The notes under the pieces: model-generated | Database searches by the model: none | What the model saw: the letters and a program-made list of their open reading frames with translations, nothing else | Told to the model about the DNA's origin: nothing | Shown: one piece after another, positions 10,424-20,583 of the stretch | How positions within the stretch are numbered: the first letter of the stretch is position 1 | How the letters are laid out: the number at the start of each line of letters is the position of its first letter | Source of the DNA: Mesostigma viride | Lineage: Eukaryota > Streptophyta > Mesostigmatophyceae > Mesostigmatales > Mesostigmataceae | DNA length: 64,000 bases | Assembly (NCBI GenBank): GCA_009746045.1 | Contig: RPFO01000084.1 | Location: 2,094,649 to 2,158,648, forward strand | Reading direction: 5' to 3' | Program-made: the position numbers and the translations under genes

Positions 10424-11160
10424 TACACTGCTCGGTGAGCACCGCAAGCGCATGCTCCTCAAGGTCCTGGTCCTCACGTGCAGTGCTCACGTAATAATGG
10501 AATGGCGCCGAGGCATGGACGCTCTCGGACACGTACGCTGGCGGCCAAGCTAAACAGCACGGTAACCAGGATGCTCCGTCAGGCCCTGAATGTCGGGTTT
10601 TCCACGCATAGATAGGTCTTTAGAATCTTTGTTGTACCAGGGCATGCCTCGCATTTCGGACGAGATTAGACAGCGTAGGATAGCATTCGTAGGACATCTT
10701 GCTCGCACCAGCCAGGTAGACACCGCCCTTGGTCTGGCCGGCCCCCAGCGGCTTGGCCAGCCAGGGCGGCATATCCTGACCTGGCCTGGCCCCAAGGACA
10801 TTCCTAAGAAGGTAGGCAAACATGTCATGACCTACCCACACTGGCAGTTGCTGGCTGACCTAGTGGTCCCAGCTCAGTTTGAGCATCGCATTCACTCCCT
10901 CTCTCTTGCTTGGACTGCTATGCAGGACAAGAAGAGGTGGAAGACCATTGACCAGGCTCAGGCTGATACGCCCGCCCCTGTGCATGGGCAAGCCCCCCCC
11001 CCCCAAGCGGAAGGGGCGCTTTGCTGAGTAGCATAGGTAGGTTTTCTAGATTAGATTAGCTTAGAGTTAGATTAGTTCGGTTTCGCGGCTTTGTCCCCCC
11101 TCCATCCTGATCCACGGGAATATATGTGCTACATGATCTCCCAACGGAGTCATGTTATAA
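10424..11160 (+). pseudogene. LINE ORF2 C-terminal part and 3' end
   Basis: ORF2 coding resumes with LLGEHRKRMLLKVLVLT (about 10426-10490). After a break it continues with ISDEIRQRRIAFVGHLART, PGRHILTWPGPKDIPKK and SLAWTAMQDKKRWKTI, stopping at 11025-11027. The same C-terminus occurs on the minus strand at 38707-39080. A roughly 100 bp 3' UTR follows, then the F1-type terminal hairpin at 11131-11155 and an AT-rich tail. This is the ORF2-bearing member of the family whose hairpin also ends ORF1-only copies. Confidence 0.8.
11131..11155 (+). other. LINE 3'-terminal hairpin (F1, ORF2-bearing copy)
   Basis: Arms ACATGA + CTCC and GGAG + TCATGT pair over 10 bp, with one bulged T in the 5' arm and loop CAAC. 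The hairpin sits directly before the AT-rich tail. It is probably the RNA structure recognised by the LINE reverse transcriptase. Confidence 0.75.
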
Positions 11161-11220
11161 TTTTTTTAAATGGATTAATTAATTAATTAATTAATTAGTA
11201 ACATAACTCCGTTGGGAGTA

Positions 11221-11870
11221 CACGAAAATTTTACCCCGACTAGGTTGTCCCCAGTTAACAAATTAACAAATTAACGCAGGCGGACTACCTGCGGACTGCA
11301 CTTGACGCGGAGTCGCCGGGCTATAAGTTCCGTAACTTACCAAACTCGCCCTTAGTTGTCGCCGCACCAATTTTTACTTCTTTTCGTCCCATGGCTTGCG
11401 TTGGGTTCATCGACGAGCATCGACGCTCATCAACGGTGCAATCTGACGGCGGAGAATAAGTTCGCCACAGCACAGCGCGACGCAAGGGCTAAGATCCGAC
11501 AACGTGAGATGCAAAGCTTTAGACCGCATCGGTGACCGGAAATTCCGACCATTGAACACCGTCGTACAGTACTGCCAGTCGACCGCACCTCTGCCTTAAT
11601 TTAAACCGTCGAATGCGCAATCGATCTAGAAAGTAGAAACGTCTCCGCGACACTTCCGCGATTTCAGTACTTTCCGTCACCCTTGACATGTTGTCGTACA
11701 ATACTACAAATTAACGCCAATAGAAACTCGCCTCCAAACATATATCGATCTCGATAGAGCCATGCCACTTGGTTTAATATCAAGGTACCTCTTAATTAAT
11801 CTCGGCCCCCGGCCTCCGCTAATTTGCTAATTTGCTAAATTTGCTAAAAAAGAGCCAATTTTACCCCGAC
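11221..11870. mobile_element. MITE-like insertion in the LINE hairpin
   Basis: Other F1 copies read GGAGT, a few bases, then ATGT; here about 650 bp intervene. A 14 bp direct repeat AATTTTACCCCGAC is found at 11227-11240 and 11857-11870. Just inside are inverted motifs: AACAAATTAACAAATTAAC near 11258 and the complement of AGCAAATTAGCAAATTAGC near 11820-11845. No coding potential is seen. The family is not identified. Confidence 0.5.
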
Positions 11871-12355
11871 ATGTAGCACATATCCCGGAGAAGGGGCATA
11901 TGGCTTCTAATACATTGATCTGGGCTACTTCCTGCAAGAGTGGAATGTAAGCAACACTTGCTCTAGGTGCCTCAAGGGCACCGGCACCACCATGCTGTCT
12001 CGGGTTCAACCCAACTAATTAGGGGATCCCGGGATGGGGGAGGAAGATCATCATGGCTATACAAGAGCACGGGCATGGCTTCTCAACAGAGAGCGTCTCT
12101 CTGCATAGGCATAGCATGGCTAAATTCTCAATGCAACATCCATGGGAGGTCCCATTATAGGCATGGCTTGGCTAAATGTTGAAGGCATCATCCATGGGGG
12201 GGCATTATGGGCGCACATGCGCGTGGGCCACATATGCTAGGCTAAGCCTGACTAATCTACACTACTGGTATATATTCCCTAGTCTGAGGTGGTAGGAGGT
12301 GCCTGCCAGGGCTTGTGGTCAACGTGGATGACCGAACCCCTCCAGTATACCGGCT

Positions 12356-13009
12356 GTCAGAACTATTGAGACTTGTAGGTCGAAAACGATAGTGACAATT
12401 AAAGATAACGCTTTATTATCATTGCATATATACCCGGACTACCACCGTTTGTCCACCAAAACCATGATGTGGCTCCCGGGTGGGGACCATAAGCGTCAGC
12501 CATAACTCATGGCTCAGACCTTAGGTAAGTGCAACGTAGGTTGCGTCTTCCTCTTATGCACAAAGGTGCACAAAGTGTGAGTGCTCGACAGGCTGGCACA
12601 AAGATTGCGTAGCTTATCTGAAATGTGCTGAGAATGCGTTACGCTAGCCAGATTCCGTTAACACTCTCTAGTCGAGTAGTACGACTGAATAGTACGCTAG
12701 CTTTAGGTCGTAGGACCCTGAACGTACAAGTCTTGATATAATGTGCCGGTTCTCGTAGCTTCGGCACTAATATCTTACAGTATAGTGTGTTAAGTCACTC
12801 CGTGACCAAATCATGAGCCGTAACATGACACGTGCTCACTGCCCCAACACTGCATAATACTCTGCCGATATTAATTATGGCCAGAAATACGGCAGGCGGG
12901 TGCGATTAATAAGGACGCAACCCTAATACCTCCGTTTACAATGGATGGCCTATATGAAATATATCAACGGCAGGCAGTTGGGCACACAGGGTGAAATTCA
13001 CCTCTGACA
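12356..13009. repeat. Putative solo LTR
   Basis: A 654 bp noncoding block interrupts the LINE between its ORF1 end and its 3' UTR. It begins TGTCAGA and ends TCTGACA, so it has TG...CA ends with a 7 bp inverted repeat. A TATA-like GCATATATAC lies near 12424. Flanking LINE copies show it is an insertion, though two target bases seem lost and no clean target duplication remains. Confidence 0.5.
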
Positions 13010-15106
13010 CCCCCCTGCGCTCTGCCGGAGCTGAAGGTAGGTCGGCCATAGCTCGCGTCGCCGCTGTTGCTGGGCCAGGGTCAAGTCGTCGTCCAGCGTG
13101 AAGCGAGTCCTCGAGAGCTTCTTGCGGCATTTAAGGAACGGCAGCTTGTCCGCCATGTACTTAAAGGTGAGGAGCACGGGTGCCGGGCCAGCCTTACCCC
13201 GCGTGCGGGGGAGGCGAACAGCCGACATGCGCAGCTCACCAGTGAGTTGCATGGGGGCAAGAATGTCGCGCTTAATTAATGCGCCGTGAGAAGAGTCGTC
13301 GAGGTCTCACCTATACATACCGGCTGGTCGAAGTGCTTGACGATGACATTGTGGCTGCGCTGGGTGATGTCGACCTCCTCGCGAAGGTCGAGGGCTTGTT
13401 GCTTGAGCTGTGCCGCGATGGTGGAGGTGGTGGAGGTGGTGTGATGCTTAAGCAACTAGTCCGCCCAGGTGGAGGGAGCATCACTGGCCGAGCCAGCAGA
13501 TGCATGGCAGCCGGCTGGGTAGCGATTTCCTTCACCGCCTGGGCGGTGAGGCCGACGGTGTCATGCAAGCGCTCAAGGGCGGTGGCGGTGGCTTGGAGGC
13601 GCTGGTCGACTGGTCGAGGAGCTGGACCTTGATGTCGGCAGTGGAGGCGGAAATGGTGGTGGAGGCGGAGGCGACGGTGGTGGAAAGGTGAGGAAGCTCA
13701 GCAGCCAGCGTGCCCGGCCCAGTGCTGCCACATCGGTAGCAAGGGGGGTCACGTGCTGCTGGAAGGCTTCCGTAAGGATGGAACGGAGTGTGGGGGCAGA
13801 GATGGATGGAGCCCAGATCTCGCCGTCAGAGCGCATGAGAAGGGAGTTGAGAACGGTGTGCTGGAGTTGGGGGCGGGCGCACCCGAGCAGAGTGTCGGTG
13901 TTAAACCAAAAGCTGCCGTCCGGGAGGAGGAGGCGATTGATGTCGTGGAGATGGAGGCACAGGTCGTAAAGCGAGGCGAAGTCCCCCCAGAAGATGCAAT
14001 GCAGAGCAGTTGCCGGGGACATGTTGGTCCAGTCGTGATCGTCGACCTTGAAAGGTTGGGGCCGAAAGCGCGGTTCTGTGGGGCGTGAAAACCCTCCGGT
14101 TTTGTCGGCTGGGCGGCTGCATTTAGGATCCGATCAAGTTTCGTTTAAGTGGCCAGCCGGAGCGGCTGCTTAGGTTTTAGCGGGCAAGTGTTCGAAGCGC
14201 GTCATTGGTGAATTACTGGGGAACTTGGGTTTCCCCGCGAAACTCCAACCGCACGTTCAGATTTCCAAATCTCAAGTAAAGTTCGGCGCAACTTTCTGAA
14301 CGGGGGCAGTTGACAGGGCAGCATTCCTCCGGACGAATGAATTGCGTTCCATACTTGCGCAAAATTTTGAAAGGTAGCTTGCGTGCAGCCCTACTAAAAT
14401 TTGCGCGGACGTTCAGATTTCCAAATCTCAAGTAAACTTCGGCGGAACTTTCTGAACGGGGGTAGTTGGCGGGCAGCGTTCCTCCAGACGAATGAAATGC
14501 GTTCCATACTAGCGCAAAATTTTGAAAGGTAGCTTGCGTGCACCCCTACTAAAATTTGCGCGAAGTGTGGGACTGAAAATTCGTAACGGAAACTTTTTGG
14601 TAGTTGCCGTCACTTCCTCTTGTGCAAACGTGTGGGAGTGAAAATTCGTAACGGAAACTTTTTGGTAGTTGCCGTCACTTCATTTTGCGCGAGTGTTGGG
14701 CTGAAAGTTCGTAACGGAATTTTTTTGGTAGTTGGCGTCACTTCCTTTGGTTCGACTGAAAATTCGCTGAAATTCGCTGAATTCGTACCGTAGCCTAATT
14801 TGTAGTACCTCGAAGTGACGGGGCACCTAAAAATTTGCCCACAAGTACACTTGGCAGCGCGCTCACTGGGAAAAATTGTACAGCCGCTCCGGCGGGCCAC
14901 TTGAACGAATTGTAATAGTGAGGCGACTGATGCAGATGGCGAGGCATGAAGCCCGGGAGGGTTCGGGGCGACCACCACTGCCCGACTATAGTGTCACCGC
15001 TGCCTGCTAGACCTGATGGCGAAATGGCAGCCGGAGCTGCAGACGTATTTTCATGGCCGAGCGCATCCGCCAGGCTGCGTTGCGTCGGGGAGCGTTTGCT
15101 CGTCAT
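13010..15106 (-). pseudogene. LINE ORF1 (family F1), frameshifted
   Basis: On the minus strand the protein starts at 15106 with KRSPTQRSLADALG, the same N-terminus as the copy starting at 18967. A central region has FASLYDLCLHLHDIN and SLLMRSDGEIWAP (14022-13750), then the linker AVKEIATQPAA. The C-terminal RNA-binding part has VRLPRTRGKAGPAPVLLTF, CRKKLSRTRFTLDDDLTLAQ and RRRELWPTYLQLRQ (13230-13020). Several frameshifts and an insertion-rich segment around 14120-14900 make it non-functional. Confidence 0.75.
14123..14790. repeat. Local duplications inside the LINE copy
   Basis: Two degenerate segments repeat here. A block around GTTCAGATTTCCAAATCTCA (about 14256 and 14412) has a downstream TTTTGAAAGGTAGCTTGCGTGC match. 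A block around AAAATTCGTAACGGAAACTT occurs at about 14575 and 14640 and again, diverged, near 14703. They separate the N-terminal and central parts of the ORF1 pseudogene. Confidence 0.6.
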
Positions 15107-15237
15107 ATATTGCGTATTAGCTTCAGAAGATTATATCAGCATGTGCGTCTTAGAAAGACGAAGCGATAGTTATGTTCACAGCCGAATTCCGTGCTCAAAC
15201 GTGAAAGTTATGAGCTCCGCCGTCAGCCATGGCTACC

Positions 15238-15376
15238 TCGTGGCTCGTGGCTCGTGGCTCGTGGCTTGTGGCTCGTGGCTCGTGGCTCGTGGCTCGTGGC
15301 TCGTGGCTCGTGGCTCGTGGCTCGTGGCTCGTGGCTCGTGGCTCGTGGCTCGTGGCTCGTGGCTCGTGGCTCGTTG
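15238..15376 (-). repeat. (GAGCCAC)n at LINE 5' end
   Basis: About 19 copies of a 7 bp unit (GTGGCTC on plus, GAGCCAC on minus) stand at the 5' extremity of the minus-strand F1 LINE. The independent F1 copy ending at 19107 has the same unit in about two copies at the same place, directly before the shared 5' UTR. The heptamer is therefore part of the element's 5' end and varies in number. Confidence 0.8.
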
Positions 15377-15715
15377 GGAGTGGATGATTCCCCCCATGGA
15401 TGTTGCATTAAGAATTCAGCCATGCTATGCCTTTGCAGAGAGATGCTCTCTGTTGAGAAGCGATGCCCTATAGCTCTTGTATAGCCATGATGATCATCTT
15501 CCCCCCCATGACACTGGCTCCCCCTTAGCTGGGCATAGCTTGAGAGATCATGGGGGTGCAGGTGCCCTGACGCACCTAGAGCAAGTGTCGCTTACATTCC
15601 CACCCTTGCAGGAAGTAGCCCAGAATGTATTAAAAGCCATATGCCCCTTCTCAGGGATATGTGCTACATGTACTCCCAACGGAGTAATGTTCCTAATTAA
15701 TTTATTAATTAATGC
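15377..15715 (+). mobile_element. F1 LINE 3' UTR, hairpin and tail (plus-strand copy)
   Basis: Starting near ATGGATGTTGCATTAAGAAT this matches the 3' UTR of other F1 copies. It ends with GGATATGTGCTACAT, the hairpin at 15666-15690 (stem ACAT + TACTCC against GGAGTA + ATGT, bulged G, loop CAAC) and an AATTAATTTATTAATTAATG tail. It is 5'-truncated and abuts the heptamer array of the minus-strand copy. Confidence 0.75.
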
Positions 15716-16279
15716 GTGAGGAGGGGTGCCCCATCAGCCATTTTGCTCGTTCTGGTGCCGTCCCCGTCGTCCCGCTTTTGGACGGGAAGGTGCCTGTTGC
15801 ATGGTCCGCCCAAAATGGGTTCCGTCGTCCAGTTGGAGGAAAGGAAGGAGTTCCGAGCTACAGTCGTCGTCCAAATGGCTGGCCGGAAGGACTTCCGAGT
15901 TTTACTAGACAGATGTCGGTTGTCGTCCAGTATGGACAGGAGGAACGACCAGATCTTGTGGAGTCTTGTGGTCAGTAGCTCTTGTGGTAGCTGGTGCACT
16001 TCGCAAAACTAGTGTCCGGTCATGTAATTGCCAGCTCAGCCACTGCAGCATGAAGAGACGGCTGGAGCTGGCTGGGGCCTGTGGAACTTACGCGCCGGGC
16101 CGGCGGGCCGAGCGCAAGCCATATTGGGCTGTATTGTGGCCGGTGCTCAGTCCTCAGGATTTGCAGTCGTCGTCCCCCAAATTGGCGCGGAAGGAGTTCC
16201 GCAATTTGGCTGTCGCTGCATGTTTTCCCGTGGTCGACAGCCCCCGGGAAGTGCCGGAGGACCCGAGGTACCCAACACT
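15716..16279 (+). other. Unassigned sequence left of the nested insertions
   Basis: A moderately GC-rich stretch open in several frames over short distances, with repeated GTCGTCC-type words and AGGAAGGACTTCCGAG-like segments. No domain is recognised. It ends in TACCCAACACT (16269-16279), the left target duplication of the outermost nested retroelement. Confidence 0.5.
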
Positions 16280-16492
16280 ATGACACAACTGCATGCTTGA
16301 AGATGCAGGGCTTCTGGGACTATATCCAAACTCCGCGCCCGCATGATTGACAAGGAGAAATGGGCTGCCATCTGCGATAAGCACCTTCCCGAGGGGTATG
16401 CTCCTGTTTTCTCCCCACGGGCCCCGCGGCCCGTTGCTAGCCAGGGTAGAAGTCCGCAGGTGGAGGTTATTGGTCTTGAGGATAGCCGCTAC

Positions 16493-17030
16493 TTGCTTAA
16501 GCAGCACACCACCTCCACCACCTCCACCATCTCGGCACAACTCAAGCAACAAGCCCTCGACCTCCGCGAGGAAGCCGACATCGCCCGGCGCAGCCACAAT
16601 GTCATCGTCAAGCACTTCGACCTGCCGGCAGGTGAGACCTCCACGAGCCTTCTTGAGGCATTTAAGCGCGACATTTTTGCCCCCATGCTACTCACTGGTG
16701 AGCTGGACATGTCGACTGTCCGCCTCCCCCGGCCGCGCGCGGGGGAAGGCTGGCCCGGCACCCGTGCTCCGGCCTCACCTTAAAGTACATGGCGGACATT
16801 AAGCTGGCGTTCCTTAAATGCCGCAAGAAGCTCTCGAGGACTCGCTTCACGCTGGACGACGACTTGACCCTGGCCCAGCAACAGCGGCGACGCGAGCTAT
16901 GGCCGACCTACCTTCAGCTCCGGCAGAGCGCAGGGGGGAAGCCGGTATACTGGATCCCCTCGAGGGGGGCGGTCATCCACGTTGACCCGACAAGCCCTGG
17001 CAGCCCCCTCCTGCCACCTCAGACTATGTA
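16493..17030 (+). pseudogene. LINE ORF1 C-terminal half (F1)
   Basis: It reads LKQHTTSTTSTISAQLKQQALDLREEAD (predicted helical), then RSHNVIVKHFDLPAG, then, after a frameshift near 16740-16790, YMADIKLAFLKCRKKLSRTR and DDDLTLAQQQRRRELWPTYL, ending near VYWIPSRGAVIHVD. This is the best-preserved C-terminal RNA-binding module of F1. The start is the 5' truncation point of the insertion, fused in frame to the unrelated host ORF upstream. Confidence 0.75.
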
Positions 17031-17078
17031 GGGAATCCATACCAGTAGTGTAGATTAGTCAGGCTTAGCCTAGCATGT

Positions 17079-19122
17079 GTGGCCCACGCGCATTAATTAA
17101 TTAGGAACATAACTCCGTTGGGAGTATATGTAGCACATAGCCCAGAGAAGGGGCATATGAGCCTATAATACATTCTAAGCTATGTACTTCCTGCATTGAA
17201 GAGTGGGAATGTAAACAACACTTGCTCTAGGTGCACCAGGGCACCTGCATCCCCATGATCTATCAAGCTATGCCCAGCGAAGGGGGAGCCTGTCATGGGG
17301 GGGAAGATCATCATAGCTATACAAAAGCTAGAGCGTGACATCTCAGCAGAGAGCAGCTCTCTGCATGGGCACAGCATAACTAAATACAGCTAGGCATCAT
17401 CTGGAGTGTGGCACATCATCGGCACGCATGTACATTGTTATTAGATAAAGCGCGTGGCTTAGCTAGTATAGTGCCTGTAGTAGGCGTACATGTACATGGC
17501 CACGGTCTATCTATTCTACACTATTACTGCTGTATTCCCCTAAGCTGGGGCTTCTGGGGTCGCTGGGGCCGCGGTGGTCGAGGGGGTTGCGTGCCAGGGC
17601 TTGTGGCCGACGTAGATGGCCGCCCCCTTCCAGTACACCGGCTGGCCCGCCTTGGTCTGCCGGATCGAGCTGGAGGTAGGTCGGCCATAGCTCCCGTCGC
17701 CTTTGTTGCTGCGCCAGGGTCAAGTCGTCGTCAATGGTGAAGTGAGTCTTCTCGAGCCGCTTGCGGCGTCTGAGAAACGAAATCTTGTCCGCTGGGCTCT
17801 CAAAGATGAGAAGAAGCGGAGGCGCCCCGGCCTTACCCCGTGCGCGGGGGAGGCGGTGGGCGGTCAGCTTAATCTCACCAACTGAGGCCCATGCGTGCAA
17901 GGATTTTGCTCTCAAACGCACGTGCAAGCTTCTCGGAATTCTCACCTTCCTCCATGTCGAAGTTCTTGACAATGACGTTGAGGCTGCGCTTGGCGAGCTC
18001 GGCCTCCTCGCGGAGGTCAAGCGTCTGCCGTTGGAGCTGGGCTGCGACGGCGGAGGTGGTGGAGGTGGTATGTTGCTTTAAAAGCATGTCCGCCCAGGTC
18101 GCACGGATGGGAGTCTGGCATCGTGATGGGAGACTGGCATCGCCGGCCAGGCCAGCCGGGGCTGGCTTGGCGGCAATGTCCTTCACTGCCTGGGCGGTGA
18201 GGCCGGCGGTGTTCTGCAGGACCTCGATAGCGATTGCATTATCCTTGAGGCGCTGGTCCATGTCGCGGAGCTGGGCGGTGAGGTCGATGGCGTCGGAGGA
18301 GGGGAGGGTGGCGGTGGAGGAGGCGAGGAGGGTGGAGGTGGCGGTGGAAATGGTGGGAAGCTCGCCAGCCAGCGTGCCTCCAATTGCCGCCACATCTGTG
18401 GCAAGGGGGGTCACGTGCTGCTTGAAAGCTTCCTTAAGGAGGGCGCGGACGATGGATTCTGTCGCAACGGTGGGGGGCGGTGGTGGGGGGGCCCAGATCT
18501 CGACGTCGGAGCGCCCGAGGAGGGAGCAGAGGGCGAAACGTCGGAGCCTGGGACGATTCATGCGGCCAATGCGCGGGAGATCCTCGACGGGGTCGGAAAG
18601 CTGACCGCCTGGCCAGCGGCCGCGATTGTTGGAGCACAGGTACAAGCACAGGTCCTGAAGCGAGGAGTACGTGCCGAAAAACACGTCTTCCATGAAGACA
18701 GTCTCCGGGACCGCGCTTCCAGAAGCCATATGCGTTGATGTCAAAGGAAATCTCGTCCCAGTGCGGCTCAGCAGAGCGAATGCGCTTGGGCTCTGGCGAT
18801 GCAGATGGCGAGGCAAGCCCGGGGGGCTGGGCGAGCACCAGTGCACGACTAGTGTCAGCGCTGCCTGCCGGACCTGATGGCGAAGCTGCAGCCGGAGCTG
18901 CAGACGTATTTTCATTGCCGAGCGCAGCCACCAGGCTGCGTTGCGTCGAGGAGCGTTTGTTCGCCATATATTGCGTAATAGCGTCGGAAAATTATATCAG
19001 CATGTGCGTCGTAGAAAGACGCGTCGACTGTGATATTCACGGCTAAATTCGGTGCTCAAACGTGAAAGTTATGAGCTCCGCCGTCAGCCATGGCTACCTC
19101 GTGGCTCGTGGCCCACGCGCAT
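17079..19122 (-). mobile_element. Full-length ORF1-only F1 LINE (HAL1-like)
   Basis: The target duplication GTGGCCCACGCGCAT lies at 17079-17093 and 19108-19122, so both ends of this 2.0 kb minus-strand element are defined. From its 5' end it has two GAGCCAC heptamers, a 5' UTR of about 110 bp with a TGATATAATTTTC motif, ORF1 from 18967, a 3' UTR of about 400 bp, the hairpin (17131-17107) and a short TAAT tail. There is no room for ORF2. It is therefore a complete non-autonomous ORF1-only LINE that must use reverse transcriptase in trans. Confidence 0.85.
17520..18967 (-). pseudogene. LINE ORF1, near full length, frameshifted
   Basis: It starts at 18967 (KRSSTQRSLVAALGNENTSA). After a frameshift near 18740 a long frame (to 17875) carries SSLQDLCLYLCSNN, LLGRSDVEIWAP, a proline run, LKEAFKQHVTPLATDVAAI, heptad-rich IDLTAQLRDMDQRLKDNAIA, LQRQTLDLREEAELAKRSLN and VIVKNFDMEEGENSEKLAR. 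The C-terminal module then follows in two more frames (HRLPRARGKAGAPPLLLIFE, TIDDDLTLAQQQRRRELWPT). The layout of N-terminal tail, predicted coiled coil, RRM-like core and C-terminal module parallels L1 ORF1p. About three frameshifts mean it is not translated whole now. Confidence 0.8.
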
Positions 19123-19448
19123 GTGGGCCCATAATGGCCCCCATGGATGTTGCCTTCAGAATTTAGCCAAGCCATGCCTATAATGGGACCCCCATGGGCC
19201 ATGGATGTTGCATTAAGAATTTAGCCATGCTATGCCTATGCAGAGAGATGCTCTCTGTTGAGAAGCCATGCCCTCGCCCTTGTATAGCCATGATGATCTT
19301 CCCCCCACATGGCATGCTCCCCCTTAGCTGGGCATGGCGTGATAGACCATGAGGGTGCGGGTGCCCTGGTGCACCTAGAGCAAGGGTAGCTTACATTCCC
19401 ACCCTTGCATGAAGTAGCCCAGAATGTATTAAAAGCCATATGCCCCTT

Positions 19449-20583
19449 CTCAGGGATATTAATTAATTAATTAATTAATTAATTAGGAACATAACTCTGT
19501 TGGGAGTATATGTAGCACATAGCCCAGAGAAGGGGCATATGGCCTATCATACATTCTAAGCTACTTCCTGCAAGGGTGGGAATGTAAACGACCCTTGCTC
19601 TAGGTGCACCAGGGCACTTGCAGCCCCATGATCTTCAAGCTATGCCCAGCGAAGGGGGAGCCTGTCATGGGGGGGAAGATCAGCATAGCTAGACAAAAAG
19701 CTAGGGCATGGCGTCTCAGCAGAGAGTTACTCCCTGCATGGGCACAACATAACTAAATAAAGCTAGGCATCATCTGGAGGGTGGCTCATCATAGGCACAC
19801 ATGTGCATGATTAAATAAAGCGCGTGGCTTAGCTGGGATAGTGCCTCTAGGAGGCGTACATGTACATGGCCACGGTCTATCTATTCTACACTACTACTGC
19901 TGTATTCCCCTAAGCTGGGGCGTCTGGAGTCGCTGGGGCCGCGGGGGTTGCATGCCAGGGATTGTGGCCGACGTAGATGGCCGCCCCCTTCCAGTACACC
20001 GGCTGGCCCGCCTTGGTCTGCCGGAGCTGGAGGTAGGTCGGCCATAGCTCCCGTCGCCGTTGTTGCTGCGCCAGGGTCAAGTCGTCATCAAGGGTGAAGA
20101 GAGTCTTCTCGAGCCGCTTGCGGCGTCTGAGAAACGAAATCTTGTCCGCTGGGCTCTCAAAGATGAGAAGAAGCGGAGGCGCCCCGGCCTTACCCCGCGC
20201 ACGGGGGAGGCGGTGGGCGGTCAGCTTAATCTCACCAAGAAGGCCCATGCGTGCAAGGATTTTGCTCTCAAACGCACGTGTAAGCTTCTCGGAATTCTCA
20301 CCTTCCTCCATGGTGAAGTTCTTGACAATGACGTTGAGGCTGCGCTTGGCGAGCTCGGCCTCCTCGCGGAGGTCAAGCGTCTGCCGTTGGAGCTGGGCTG
20401 CGACGGCGGAGGTGGTGGAGGTGGTATGTTGCTTAAGCATGTCCGCCCAGGTGGTGATGGGAGGAGCATCGCCGGCCAGGCCAGCCGGGGCTGGCTTGGC
20501 GGCAATGTCCTTCACCGCCTGGGCGGTGAGGCCTGCGGTGTTCTGCAGAACCTTGATAGCGATGGCGTTGTGCTCAGGGATAT
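19449..20583 (-). mobile_element. 5'-truncated ORF1-only F1 LINE, third nest layer
   Basis: The target duplication CTCAGGGATAT is at 19449-19459 and 20573-20583; the site lies within the 3' end of the enclosing plus-strand LINE. The minus-strand insert (20572-19460) has an open ORF1 C-terminal half (about 20570-19910), a 3' UTR, the hairpin (19513-19489, one mismatch) and a long TTAA tail. The ORF1 half is uninterrupted from HNAIAIKVLQNTAGLTAQAV to the WPTYLQLRQTKAG region, so this copy is younger than its neighbours. Confidence 0.85.

Larger units (their letters stand above)
11161..15376 (-). mobile_element. F1 LINE copy, ORF1-only, with two later insertions
   Basis: Read on the minus strand this is a long F1 copy. 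It has a heptamer-repeat 5' end (15376-15238), a 5' UTR, a decayed ORF1 (15106 to about 13010), a 3' UTR (12355-11871), the terminal hairpin (11220-11201) and an ATTA tail. Later insertions lie at 13009-12356 (solo-LTR-like) and about 11870-11221 (MITE-like, inside the hairpin stem). No ORF2 lies between ORF1 and the 3' UTR. It is tail-to-tail with the plus-strand LINE ending at 11160. Confidence 0.7.

Noticed and set aside
15238-15376. Possible CRISPR-like or protein repeat (SWLVARG)
   Set aside because: A contiguous 7 bp tandem repeat with no spacers, at a LINE 5' end in eukaryotic DNA.
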